Assembly (NCBI RefSeq): GCF_022524345.1
Contig: NZ_JAKWJU010000002.1
Span: 4,378,501 to 4,442,500 of the forward strand
DNA length: 64,000 bases
From: Streptomyces marispadix
GTDB lineage: Bacteria > Actinomycetota > Actinomycetes > Streptomycetales > Streptomycetaceae
Reading direction: 5' to 3'
Each line of letters starts with the position of its first letter. The stretch's first letter is position 1. Made by a program: the position numbers and the translations under genes. This document shows positions 8,217 to 15,923 of this stretch, in pieces. The notes beneath the pieces were generated by a model. The model was not told where the DNA came from. It made no database searches and saw nothing but the letters and a program-made list of their open reading frames with translations.

Positions 8217-9686
8217 ATGCTGCTGCTCGCATCCGCGCCCGAGAAGGCGCCACCCCACACCGGCGGTCTGCTCGCCCTCATAGGCGGCACCCCAGGTCTG
8301 CTGACCGTCGCCGCCCTGGGAATCCTGCTGCTGCTCTTCCTCATCATCAGGGTCCGGCTGCAGCCCTTCGTGGCGCTGCTGGGCGTCTCCATAGCCGTCG
8401 GCCTTGCCGCCGGGCTGTCGGTGACCGAACTCTTCGGCACCGTGCAGAAGTCCGACGCCGTCTCCCTCATCGAGGACGGCATGGGCGGCATCCTCGGCCA
8501 TGTCGCCATCATCATCGGCCTCGGCACCATGCTCGGGTCGATACTCGAGGTCAGCGGTGGAGCCGAGGCCCTCTCCAGCAGGCTGCTGGCCCTGTTCGGC
8601 GAGCGGCGCGCGCCGCTGGCCATGGGCCTGACCGGCCTGATATTCGGCATCCCGGTCTTCTTCGACGTCGGGATCTTCGTGCTCGCACCGATCGTCTACG
8701 CCGCCGCAAAGCGCTCCGGCAAGTCGATCGTCCTCTACTCGATGCCGCTGCTCGCCGGGCTCTCCATGACGCATGCGTTCCTGCCGCCGCACCCGGGACC
8801 GGTGGCGGCCGCGGGCTTGCTGAAGGTCGACCTCGGCTGGATCATCCTGATGGGCGTCGTCACCGGCATCCCCGCCGTGCTGGCGGCCTGGGCGTACGCG
8901 GCGTGGATCGGCAACCGGCTCTTCGTCGAGGTGCCGCACGACATGGTCGAGGCGGCGGAGGAGGCCAAGGCGGCCGTCGCGGCGGAGCAGAAGGCGGCGG
9001 GCGTCTCCACGGAACGCCCCGTCTCGCTGGCCGTGGTGCTCGGCATCATCGGCACGCCGCTGCTGCTGATCCTCCTGGCGACGTTCTCGTCCATCGCGCT
9101 GGACCCCTCGACGCTCCGTTCCGTAGTGGAGTTCTTCGGGCATCCCTTCGTGGCGCTGACGATCGCGCTGCTGCTGGCGTACTGGCAACTCGGCCTGAAG
9201 CGCGGCTGGTCGCGCCAGTCGCTGGAGACCGTCTCCACCGCCTCGCTGAAGCCGATCGGCAACATCCTGCTGGTCGTCGGCGCGGGCGGGGTCTTCGGTG
9301 CGGTGCTCGACGGCAGCGGCGTGGCGCAGGCGCTGGCCGACACCTTCGGCGACGCGGGCCTGCCCGTCATTGTGCTGTCGTATCTGCTGTCGCTGGTGCT
9401 GCGCGTCGCGCAGGGCTCGGCGACGGTGGCGATCGTGACCACCGCCGGGATCGTCGCTCCGCTTCTCTCCTCGGGCGACTACTCGCAGGCGCACACCGCG
9501 CTGGTCATCATGGCGATCTCCGCGGGCTCCATCTTCGCCTCGCACGTCAACGACGGCGGTTTCTGGATCGTCTCGAAGTACTTCGGCATCTCGGAGCGGG
9601 ACACCCTGAAGTCCTGGACGGTGCTGGAGTCCGTGCTGTCGGTGGCGGGCTTCGCCGTGGCCGCGGCGGTGAGCCCCTTCGTCTAG
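8217..9686 (+). CDS. GntP-family permease (gluconate/aldonate or D-serine type)
   Basis: A 489-residue membrane transporter with 12-14 hydrophobic segments. GntP family blocks are clear: LFLIIRVRLQPFVALL, EDGMGGILGHVAIIIGLGTMLGSILEVSGGAE, FGIPVFFDVGIFVLAPIVYA, THAFLPPHPGPVAAA, LRVAQGSATVAIVTTAG and SHVNDGGFWIVSKYFG. The family carries gluconate and other aldonates by proton symport; one branch (DsdX) carries D-serine. In this cluster it most likely imports the acid processed by the deacylase, deaminase and kinase. ATG at 8217 is chosen as the first in-frame ATG before the hydrophobic region; no strong ribosome site is seen, so the start is less certain than the family. Confidence 0.92.
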   Translation: MLLLASAPEKAPPHTGGLLALIGGTPGLLTVAALGILLLLFLIIRVRLQPFVALLGVSIAVGLAAGLSVTELFGTVQKSDAVSLIEDGMGGILGHVAIIIGLGTMLGSILEVSGGAEALSSRLLALFGERRAPLAMGLTGLIFGIPVFFDVGIFVLAPIVYAAAKRSGKSIVLYSMPLLAGLSMTHAFLPPHPGPVAAAGLLKVDLGWIILMGVVTGIPAVLAAWAYAAWIGNRLFVEVPHDMVEAAEEAKAAVAAEQKAAGVSTERPVSLAVVLGIIGTPLLLILLATFSSIALDPSTLRSVVEFFGHPFVALTIALLLAYWQLGLKRGWSRQSLETVSTASLKPIGNILLVVGAGGVFGAVLDGSGVAQALADTFGDAGLPVIVLSYLLSLVLRVAQGSATVAIVTTAGIVAPLLSSGDYSQAHTALVIMAISAGSIFASHVNDGGFWIVSKYFGISERDTLKSWTVLESVLSVAGFAVAAAVSPFV

Positions 9687-9808
9687 CGGGACCTGCGCGT
9701 CGACGAGTGAGACGCGCGACCCCGGAGACGCGAAACCGCTGAGACGCGCAATCGCGCGGTCACCCGCACACACAGCGCTCGAACACGAGAACGCCTCGAA
9801 ACGCGCCC

Positions 9809-9851
9809 GGCGCCCCCGTACGGAACCTCATCTTCCGTTTCTGGGGGCGCC
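9809..9851 (+). terminator. Two-part hairpin terminator after the permease
   Basis: GGCGCCCCC (9809-9817) pairs with GGGGGCGCC (9843-9851); inside, ACGGAA pairs with TTCCGT. It lies about 120 bp after the permease stop and before the protease promoter region, as expected for a terminator. Confidence 0.65.
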
Positions 9852-9864
9852 GTTGGGGTCTTGT

Positions 9865-9906
9865 GGGGGTGACGCATCTGCACCAAGAATGCACGGCGTC
9901 ACCCCC
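9865..9906 (+). promoter_or_regulatory. Perfect 11-bp inverted repeat ahead of the secreted protease
   Basis: GGGGGTGACGC (9865-9875) and GCGTCACCCCC (9896-9906) are perfect complements around 20 bases that contain two GCAC copies. It ends 48 bp before the protease ATG, so it may be an operator or a leader hairpin. No known box is matched. Confidence 0.5.
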
Positions 9907-9954
9907 AACGAATCACCGCAACAAGATTCGGTGAAGGAGAGGAAACCCCCCACC

Positions 9955-10815
9955 ATGAAGAAACCTCTCGTCGTCACCCTGGCCGCGGGCTTCTTCGGAG
10001 CCGCCGCTGCCGCCGGGGTCGTCGCGTCCCCCGCCACCGCCGCACCGGCCCCCGAGGCGAAGGCCAAGGCCGAGGCGAAGGCGGCACCCGACTTCGCGGG
10101 CACCGTCGCGCTCAGCAACTGTTCGGGCGCGCTTGTGAAGATGCCCGAGTCCAAGGCGTCCGACCCGGGCCTGGTGCTCACCAACGGCCACTGCCGTGAG
10201 GCAGGCATGCCGGAGCCCGGCCAGGTCATCGTCGACGAGGACGTCAAGCGTGACTTCACCCTGCTCGACGCCAAGGGCGACGACGCGGGCAAGCTGACGT
10301 CCACGAAGATCGCCTACGGGACGATGACGGACACCGACGTCACTCTCTACGAACTCGACTCCACGTATGAGGAGATCAAGGAGAAGACGAAGATCGACCC
10401 GCTGGAGGTCCAGGCGGAGCACCCCAAGGAGGGCACCGCCATGACCGTCGTCTCCGGATACTGGAAGGAGACGTACAGCTGCTCCGTCGACGCGTTCGTG
10501 CCCGAACTGCGCGAGGACGGCTGGACGATGAAGGACTCGATCCGTTACACGAAGGAGTGCGAGACCAAGGGCGGCACATCGGGTTCCCCGATCATCGACG
10601 ACTCCACGGGCAAGATCCTCGGGATCAACAACACCCGTAACGAGGACGGCGAGGAGTGCACCCTCAACAACCCCTGTGAGGTGGACAAGGACGGCAAGGT
10701 CACCGTCCACGAGGGCATCGCCTACGGGCAGCAGACCCACACCCTCACGAGCTGCGTCGCCAAGGGCAACAAGGTGGACCTGAGCCTGCCGGACTGCAAG
10801 CTGCCCAAGCCGTAA
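9955..10815 (+). CDS. Secreted trypsin-like serine protease
   Basis: A 286-residue precursor with a Sec signal (KK, hydrophobic stretch, cleavage near ATAAPAP, residues 28-32) followed by an Ala/Lys/Glu-rich linker. The chymotrypsin-fold triad is visible: His79 in LTNGHC, Asp128 in TDTDVTLYEL and Ser209 in GGTSGSP. Cysteine pairs suggest disulfides. It is exported and probably acts on extracellular protein. The ATG at 9955 has GGAGAGG 12-18 bases upstream, and an in-frame GTG at 9931 would spoil the signal peptide. The gene converges on the chitinase with a strong terminator between. No inhibitor or propeptide partner lies adjacent. Confidence 0.9.
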   Translation: MKKPLVVTLAAGFFGAAAAAGVVASPATAAPAPEAKAKAEAKAAPDFAGTVALSNCSGALVKMPESKASDPGLVLTNGHCREAGMPEPGQVIVDEDVKRDFTLLDAKGDDAGKLTSTKIAYGTMTDTDVTLYELDSTYEEIKEKTKIDPLEVQAEHPKEGTAMTVVSGYWKETYSCSVDAFVPELREDGWTMKDSIRYTKECETKGGTSGSPIIDDSTGKILGINNTRNEDGEECTLNNPCEVDKDGKVTVHEGIAYGQQTHTLTSCVAKGNKVDLSLPDCKLPKP

Positions 10816-10920
10816 GCGTCGGGCCGCAGTACGGAGCCCGGCAGCCGCGGGCCGGTGGCGTGGTGCGGCGGCACCACGGCGCCGGCCGGCGGGCACTCCG
10901 GCGCACGGCCCAGGACGGAC

Positions 10921-10953
10921 GACGCCCCCCGGACGGCAGGTCCGGGGGGCGTC
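10921..10953. terminator. Strong bidirectional terminator hairpin
   Basis: GACGCCCCCCGGAC and its exact complement form a 14-pair stem with a five-base loop, between the convergent protease and chitinase genes. Confidence 0.8.
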
Positions 10954-11105
10954 GCATGCGTACGGGGAGGTGGGGGACACCCCGCAGCAGTACGGGGAGG
11001 AAGGGGCAGACGAGGGGGGAGAGCTGAGGGGCAGACGTGGGGCAGCGGTCCCGACAGCCCCGACAGCAGCTCCAGCGGTCCCCGACGGCCTCAACGGCCC
11101 TTCGG

Positions 11106-12167
11106 CTACGGCAGCTTGTGGACGTGCGGGCCGACCTTGCCCGACCAGGCGTTGCCGTTCGAGGCGTCCCAGTTGGTCGACCAGGTCATCGCGCCGCGGA
11201 TGCCGGGGTACTTCTTCTCCGGCTTGAAGCTTCCGCACTTCTCGCCCTTGGCCAGGCAGTCCAGGGCGTCGGTCACCACGCCGGGCTCGACGTAGCCGGA
11301 GCCCGCGGCGCTCGACGAGGCGGGGGTGCCGATGCCGACCTGCGAGGGGTCGAGGCCGCCTTCGAGCTGTACGCATGCGAGGCCGGTGAGGAAGTCGACG
11401 CTGCCCTGTGCGTAGGTCTTGCCGTCGCAGCCGTTCATCGAACCGCTGTTGTAGTACTGCATGTTGACGACGGTCAGATAGTCCTTGATGTTGAGCGCGG
11501 TCTTGAAGTACTCCTTCTCCGGCGACTGCATGTCGATGGTCTGCGGCGCCATCGTGACCACGACGTCCTTCTTCTTCGCGTGGATCGCGTCGAGCGCCTT
11601 GGTCATGTACGTCGAGTTGAGGCCGTTCTCCAGGTCGATGTCGACTCCGTCGAAGCCGTACTCGTCCATGAGCGATGTGATGCTCTTGGCGAACGCGTCG
11701 GCCGAGGCGTCGTCGGAGACGCTGACCGCGCCCTTCTCGCCGCCGACCGAGACGATGACCGATCTGCCCGCGTCGTGCAGGGACTTGATGTCGGCCTTGA
11801 AGTCGTCCTCGGAGCTGTAGCCCGTCGCGGGGTCCAGCTTGAAGTCGACCTCGCCCGCGGTGCCCGTGGCGTCGGCGAAGGCGACGGCGACGATGTCGTA
11901 GTCCTTGGGCACGTCGGAGAGCTTCTGGGTCTTCGCGCCGTTGTCGAAGTTCTGCCAGTAGCCGGTCACGGCGTGTGCGGGGACCTCCGAGGCGCCCACG
12001 GCCGGGCTGCTCGCCTTCTTGGCGGTGGCCGCACCGCCGTCGCCGGCGGGACCCGCGCTCGCGGTGCCGACCGTGACCATGCCGCCGACCGCGAGTGCCG
12101 CCACCGTGACCGCGGCGAGTACGCGCGGGCGCTTGAACGAGCTGGAAGGGAATGTTGCGCGTGCCAC
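11106..12167 (-). CDS. Secreted GH18 chitinase
   Basis: A 353-residue exported glycoside hydrolase family 18 enzyme that cleaves chitin beta-1,4 bonds with substrate-assisted catalysis. The signal peptide (FKRPRVLAAVTVAALAVGG ... TASA) ends near residue 38. The substrate motif SVGG is at 140-143 and the catalytic DGVDIDLE (DxxDxDxE, Glu180) at 173-180. MAPQTIDMQ, VVNMQYYNSG and GAMTWSTNWD are typical of the small, single-domain Streptomyces chitinases; no carbohydrate-binding module is attached. The GTG at 12167 follows GGAGG. Its promoter holds a DasR-type site. The gene product may supply substrates for the aldonate cluster at 2-10 kb (inference). Confidence 0.95.
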   Translation of the reverse strand: MARATFPSSSFKRPRVLAAVTVAALAVGGMVTVGTASAGPAGDGGAATAKKASSPAVGASEVPAHAVTGYWQNFDNGAKTQKLSDVPKDYDIVAVAFADATGTAGEVDFKLDPATGYSSEDDFKADIKSLHDAGRSVIVSVGGEKGAVSVSDDASADAFAKSITSLMDEYGFDGVDIDLENGLNSTYMTKALDAIHAKKKDVVVTMAPQTIDMQSPEKEYFKTALNIKDYLTVVNMQYYNSGSMNGCDGKTYAQGSVDFLTGLACVQLEGGLDPSQVGIGTPASSSAAGSGYVEPGVVTDALDCLAKGEKCGSFKPEKKYPGIRGAMTWSTNWDASNGNAWSGKVGPHVHKLP

Positions 12168-12242
12168 AACTGCCTCCGTGGTGGGGGGAGATGGGGAGGA
12201 AAGGTGCTCGGTGTGGTGCGCGGGGCCCTGCGCTTCGCTGAC

Positions 12243-12271
12243 AAGATGGTCCAGACCAATCGGGTTGTCAA
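12243..12271 (-). promoter_or_regulatory. Chitinase promoter with an embedded DasR-type operator (dre)
   Basis: Read on the minus strand, TTGACA (12271-12266) and CATCTT (12248-12243) are separated by 17 bp. Within this, TGGTCCAGACCA at 12247-12258 (palindromic TGGTC...GACCA) matches the dre/chitinase box bound by the GntR-family repressor DasR, which is released by glucosamine-6-phosphate. The box lies between and overlaps the hexamers, a classic repression position. Confidence 0.85.
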
Positions 12272-12373
12272 GGGCTTTGACGCCCGCCGGTGCCCTTGTA
12301 TTGATCGTCCGTCGGGGATTGGATGCGCCCCGGCAGGACCTCTTTGCGGGGACGAGCACGAAGGCGGTCTGAG

Positions 12374-13756
12374 ATGGCAACCGAGGACAGCAGGCAGAGC
12401 GGGGAATCCGCCTCCACACCGAGCGGCCCGGCAGACCCGGAGGGTCCGTCGGCTCCGCCCGTACGCAAGGCCAGTTGGAAGCTTGTCGGTCCGGGCATCG
12501 TCGTCGCCGCGACGGGCGTCGGCGCCGGCGACCTGGTGGCCACGCTCATCGCAGGCAGCAAGTACGGCTACACCCTGCTGTGGGCCGCCGTGATCGGCTG
12601 CATCGTCAAGATCGCGCTCGCCGAGGCGACCGGCCGCTGGCATCTGGCCACAGGGCGCACGATCTTCGACGGCTGGCGTTCGCTCGGGCCGTGGACCACC
12701 GTCTACTTCGCCGTCTACGTCGTGGTGTGGGGCTTCGTCTACGGCGGCACCGCCATGTCCTCCTCGGGGCTGCCCCTGGAGGCGCTCTTCCCCGGCGTGC
12801 TCGACCTCAAGGGCTGGGCGATCATCACCGGGCTGATCGGCCTCGTCTTCGTCTGGTTCAACCGGTACGCCGTCTTCGAGAAGGTCATGACGGTGCTGAT
12901 CGGCATCATGTTCGTGGTCGTGGTGTACGTCGCGATCCGGGTATCGCCGGACATCGGCGCGAGCTTCGCGGGACTGGCGCCCGTGCTGCCGGACGGCTCG
13001 CTCTTCTACACCCTCGGGCTGATCGGCGGCGTAGGCGGCACCATCACCATGGCCGCGTACGGGTACTGGGTGAACGCCAAGGGCTGGACGGACAGCAGCT
13101 GGATGAAGATGATGCGGCTCGACAACCGCGTCGCGTACATCACCACCGGCATCTTCGTCGTGGCGATGCTGATCGTCGGGGCGGAGCTGCTGCACTCCAC
13201 CAACATCGCCATCGCCGAGGGCGACAAGGGCCTCGCCGACCTCGACAAGGTGCTCGAGGACCGCTTCGGCGGCTTCACCTCCACGCTCTTCCTCATCGGC
13301 TTCTTCGCCACGTCGTTCACGTCGCTGATCGGCGTATGGCAGGGCGTGAGCCTGATGTTCGCCGACTTCGTCGAGCGGCTGCGTGCCGCCCGTGACGCGG
13401 GGAGCGAGGGCCCGAAGGAGAGCGAGGGCGCGAAGGAGGGCGAGGACGACCCGGTGCGCGCCGTCGCCGCCGGTCAGCGCGAGACCTCGCTGCCCTTCCG
13501 CGCGTATCTGCTGTGGCTGACGTTCCCGCCGATGACGCTGCTGTGGCTGGACCAGCCCTTCGCGCTCGTCGTGGCTTACGGCGTGCTCGGCGCGTTCTTC
13601 ATGCCCTTCCTGGCGCTCACGCTGATGTGGCTGCTCAACTCCAGCCGTACGCCGAAACAATGGCGCAATGGAATCGTGAGCAATGTGATGCTCTTCGTCT
13701 CCGGGATGCTCTTCATCGTGCTTTGTGTGCAGCAGGTGAAGGAGATTCCCTGGTAG
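12374..13756 (+). CDS. NRAMP-like (SLC11-related) divalent metal transporter
   Basis: A 460-residue membrane protein with about 11 hydrophobic segments of the NRAMP fold. Canonical manganese/iron NRAMPs carry DPGN in segment 1; here the equivalent reads GPGIVVAATGVGAGD, and the segment 6 MPH-type motif is not evident, so substrate cannot be assumed. A charged, Glu/Gly-rich cytoplasmic loop (about residues 335-365) is an insertion. The N terminus is a 30-residue Ser/Pro-rich tail. The ATG at 12374 follows GAAGG at long spacing. It diverges from the chitinase, so the two share about 200 bp of control region. Confidence 0.82.
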   Translation: MATEDSRQSGESASTPSGPADPEGPSAPPVRKASWKLVGPGIVVAATGVGAGDLVATLIAGSKYGYTLLWAAVIGCIVKIALAEATGRWHLATGRTIFDGWRSLGPWTTVYFAVYVVVWGFVYGGTAMSSSGLPLEALFPGVLDLKGWAIITGLIGLVFVWFNRYAVFEKVMTVLIGIMFVVVVYVAIRVSPDIGASFAGLAPVLPDGSLFYTLGLIGGVGGTITMAAYGYWVNAKGWTDSSWMKMMRLDNRVAYITTGIFVVAMLIVGAELLHSTNIAIAEGDKGLADLDKVLEDRFGGFTSTLFLIGFFATSFTSLIGVWQGVSLMFADFVERLRAARDAGSEGPKESEGAKEGEDDPVRAVAAGQRETSLPFRAYLLWLTFPPMTLLWLDQPFALVVAYGVLGAFFMPFLALTLMWLLNSSRTPKQWRNGIVSNVMLFVSGMLFIVLCVQQVKEIPW

Positions 13757-13890
13757 GGGCGTTGACGCCCGTACGGCATGGGAGGCGGGCCGCCGGGGCG
13801 GAACTGTAGCTAAGTGAGTACCGGCCGCCGCGGCGGATTGATCCGCGGACGGGGCGGGGTATGGCAGGGGCAGCAGCCGGGGCGAAGCTG

Positions 13891-13919
13891 TTCCGAGGGC
13901 GGGTCCGCGCCCGTAAGGT
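13891..13919 (+). promoter_or_regulatory. Putative promoter at the head of the tad operon
   Basis: TTCCGA (13891-13896), 17-bp spacer, TAAGGT (13914-13919). Predicted transcription start near 13926, about 66 bases before the ATG at 13992, which has a G-rich ribosome site. Confidence 0.45.
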
Positions 13920-13991
13920 GTGATGTCGTCAGATCAACTTGGCGGTCGGGTACTCGGGCCTCATGGCCCGACTGGGAGCTCGGGGGCGGGG

Positions 13992-15173
13992 ATGACCACT
14001 GCGATAGCAGTCACGAGCCACAGTCACATGCTGCCGCCGCCCGACCGGAACACCCCGCGGGCGTACACCTTCCAGCCGCCCGAGGAGCAGGCCTTCGACG
14101 TGGCGCTCGCGGAGACGCAGCGGCTGGTCGAACTGCACGGCCATGTCGTCGTCGTGCACCCCACCACGCTTCCCAAGACCTTCCTGCACAGGCTGCACGC
14201 GATCCGCTCGGTGCTGGAGAGCGACCGCATCGCGCTGATGCCGACGTCGCTGCCGCCTCTGGGTACGGCCGTACTCGTGCGGCAGTTGAGACAGCTCTCC
14301 TTGTGCGAGTTCAGCCCCGGCGTGCTGGGCGCGTCCGTACGGCTGCTGGCGCACTACATCTACGCGGGTGCACTGCTCAACTCCGTAGCCAAGCTCGACC
14401 ATCTGCCCGGCTCCCTGACCGCGAACGCCAAGTCCTGGAATCCCAGGGCGCAGTTCGCCGTGCTGGCCGCGCCGACGCCTCAGCTCGTCCGTACGGACAG
14501 CGCGGGCGGCAGCGGCGGAGCGGGCACGGGCGGCGCGTCCGGTTCCGGTGCGGGGCTGAGGGCGACGCTCGCCGGGCCGCAGTTCCCCACGCATCTCACC
14601 GTCGCCCGGGGCCAGCTCAACTCCCAGTGGGTCTCCTCCTCGCTGGCACCGCAGTGGCGCGTGGGCGACGTCCAGGAGACCTATCTCCCCGACGAGTCGT
14701 CCGCCTGGTGGGGGACGGGCAGGCTCGTCGAGTTCGCCGCCGCGATCCCCGACGTCTCCGTGCTCTACCGGCTGGTGTCGTCCGTGCGGCGGGACGAGTG
14801 CCACTGGTGCGGTCTCGAACTCATCGGTGACCGCTGTGCGTTCTGCGCGGCGCCCGCCCCGTACGGGCAGGGTCCGCGCACGCGCGGGGCGCAGGCCGCA
14901 CGGTCCGTTCCCTCCAGGAGCGGCGTGCGTCCGGGCTCCGTCGGCGGGCGCTCCGGCGCTGGTACGGCCGGAGGCCCGCCGGGCGGCTCCGCCTCCGGTG
15001 CCGGTTCCGGTGCCGGGCGGGACGGCGGTCGCCGCAACGAACTCCCCGGCAGGGGCAGTTCGGGGCTCGCCGCCTTCCTGAAGCAGAAGCACGCGGCCGC
15101 CGCCGAACGCTCCGAATCGCGCTCCGAATCGCAATCCCGTCACGCTGTTGTCGCCGATCCCCGAGGTCTGTAG
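13992..15173 (+). CDS. Conserved protein with C-terminal zinc ribbon, first gene of the tad operon
   Basis: A 393-residue protein I do not recognise as a named family. Residues 1-150 look globular, with hydrophobic stretches (VVVVHPTTLPKTFLHRLHAIR, LLAHYIYAGALLNSV). About 30 Gly/Ala/Ser residues follow, then a second domain. A zinc ribbon with two CxxC pairs (Cys270, Cys273, Cys282, Cys285) precedes a long disordered Gly/Arg/Ser-rich tail. No signal peptide is seen, so it is probably cytoplasmic. The stop is three bases before the cpaB ATG, so it is co-transcribed with the pilus genes. A role in assembly or regulation is inferred only from position. Confidence 0.75.
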   Translation: MTTAIAVTSHSHMLPPPDRNTPRAYTFQPPEEQAFDVALAETQRLVELHGHVVVVHPTTLPKTFLHRLHAIRSVLESDRIALMPTSLPPLGTAVLVRQLRQLSLCEFSPGVLGASVRLLAHYIYAGALLNSVAKLDHLPGSLTANAKSWNPRAQFAVLAAPTPQLVRTDSAGGSGGAGTGGASGSGAGLRATLAGPQFPTHLTVARGQLNSQWVSSSLAPQWRVGDVQETYLPDESSAWWGTGRLVEFAAAIPDVSVLYRLVSSVRRDECHWCGLELIGDRCAFCAAPAPYGQGPRTRGAQAARSVPSRSGVRPGSVGGRSGAGTAGGPPGGSASGAGSGAGRDGGRRNELPGRGSSGLAAFLKQKHAAAAERSESRSESQSRHAVVADPRGL

Positions 15174-15176
15174 TCC

Positions 15177-15908
15177 ATGAATTCACGCCAGCGCCGTGGC
15201 GTCATCCTGCTGGTCGTCTCCGTCCTCTGCGCCCTGGCGGCGTTCGGGGGCGTGCTGGCGCTCATACGTGACGTGGAGTCGAAGGTCGGCCCCGAGAAGA
15301 CGGCGTACGAGCTGAAGGCGGACGTGCCCGCCTACACGTCCCTCGACGCGGGGCAGTTCGAGAAGGTGTCCGTACCGGAGCGCTGGCTGCCGGAGACCGC
15401 GGTCACCGACCTCGGCGAGCTGCGCGACAAGGTCGCCGCCGGCAAGCTCCGCAAGGGATCGCTGCTCCAGTCGGACATGATGTCCGAGCGGCCCGAACTC
15501 AAGCCCGGCCAGCAGGAGATCGCGATCATGATCGACGCCGAGACCGGTGTCGCGGGCAAGATCGACCCGGGCAGCCGCGTCAACATCTTCGCCACCTTCG
15601 AGGGCGATCAGCCCGCGTCCGGCAAGGGCAGGACGCCCAACCAGTCGAAGGTCATCGTCAGCGACGCGAAGGTCATCGACGTAGGGAAGCTCACCCCGTT
15701 CAAGGAGAACTCCGACGAGGAGAACCGCGGAAGGCTCGGCGAACGCGACGGCGTCCCCATCACCTTCGCCCTCTCCACCGTGGACGCACAGCGCGTCGCA
15801 TACGCGGAGTCCTTCGCGGAGCACGTCCGTCTCGCCCTGGTCGCCCCCGGCGACGGCGGCGACATCCCCGAGAGCGACCGTACGTACACGCTCAACGGGG
15901 ACAAGTGA
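15177..15908 (+). CDS. cpaB: CpaB/RcpC-like Flp pilus assembly protein (SAF domain)
   Basis: A 243-residue membrane-anchored protein: one N-terminal transmembrane segment (about 8-29) then an extracellular SAF domain (AYELKADVPAYTSLDAGQFEKVSVPERWLP) and an RcpC-type beta domain (QQEIAIMIDAETGVAGKIDPGSRVNIFATF). In Gram-negative Tad systems CpaB/RcpC supports the secretin; there is no outer membrane here, so it probably scaffolds the pilus in the cell envelope. It starts three bases after the preceding stop and ends 15 bp before the ATPase gene. Confidence 0.88.
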   Translation: MNSRQRRGVILLVVSVLCALAAFGGVLALIRDVESKVGPEKTAYELKADVPAYTSLDAGQFEKVSVPERWLPETAVTDLGELRDKVAAGKLRKGSLLQSDMMSERPELKPGQQEIAIMIDAETGVAGKIDPGSRVNIFATFEGDQPASGKGRTPNQSKVIVSDAKVIDVGKLTPFKENSDEENRGRLGERDGVPITFALSTVDAQRVAYAESFAEHVRLALVAPGDGGDIPESDRTYTLNGDK

Positions 15909-15923
15909 GGCAGGAATCAGCCG

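Noticed and set aside
2315..9686. Simple D-serine utilisation locus (DsdX/Dsd-like)
   Set aside because: Not excluded, but it leaves the KDG-type kinase without a role, so it is kept as the alternative.
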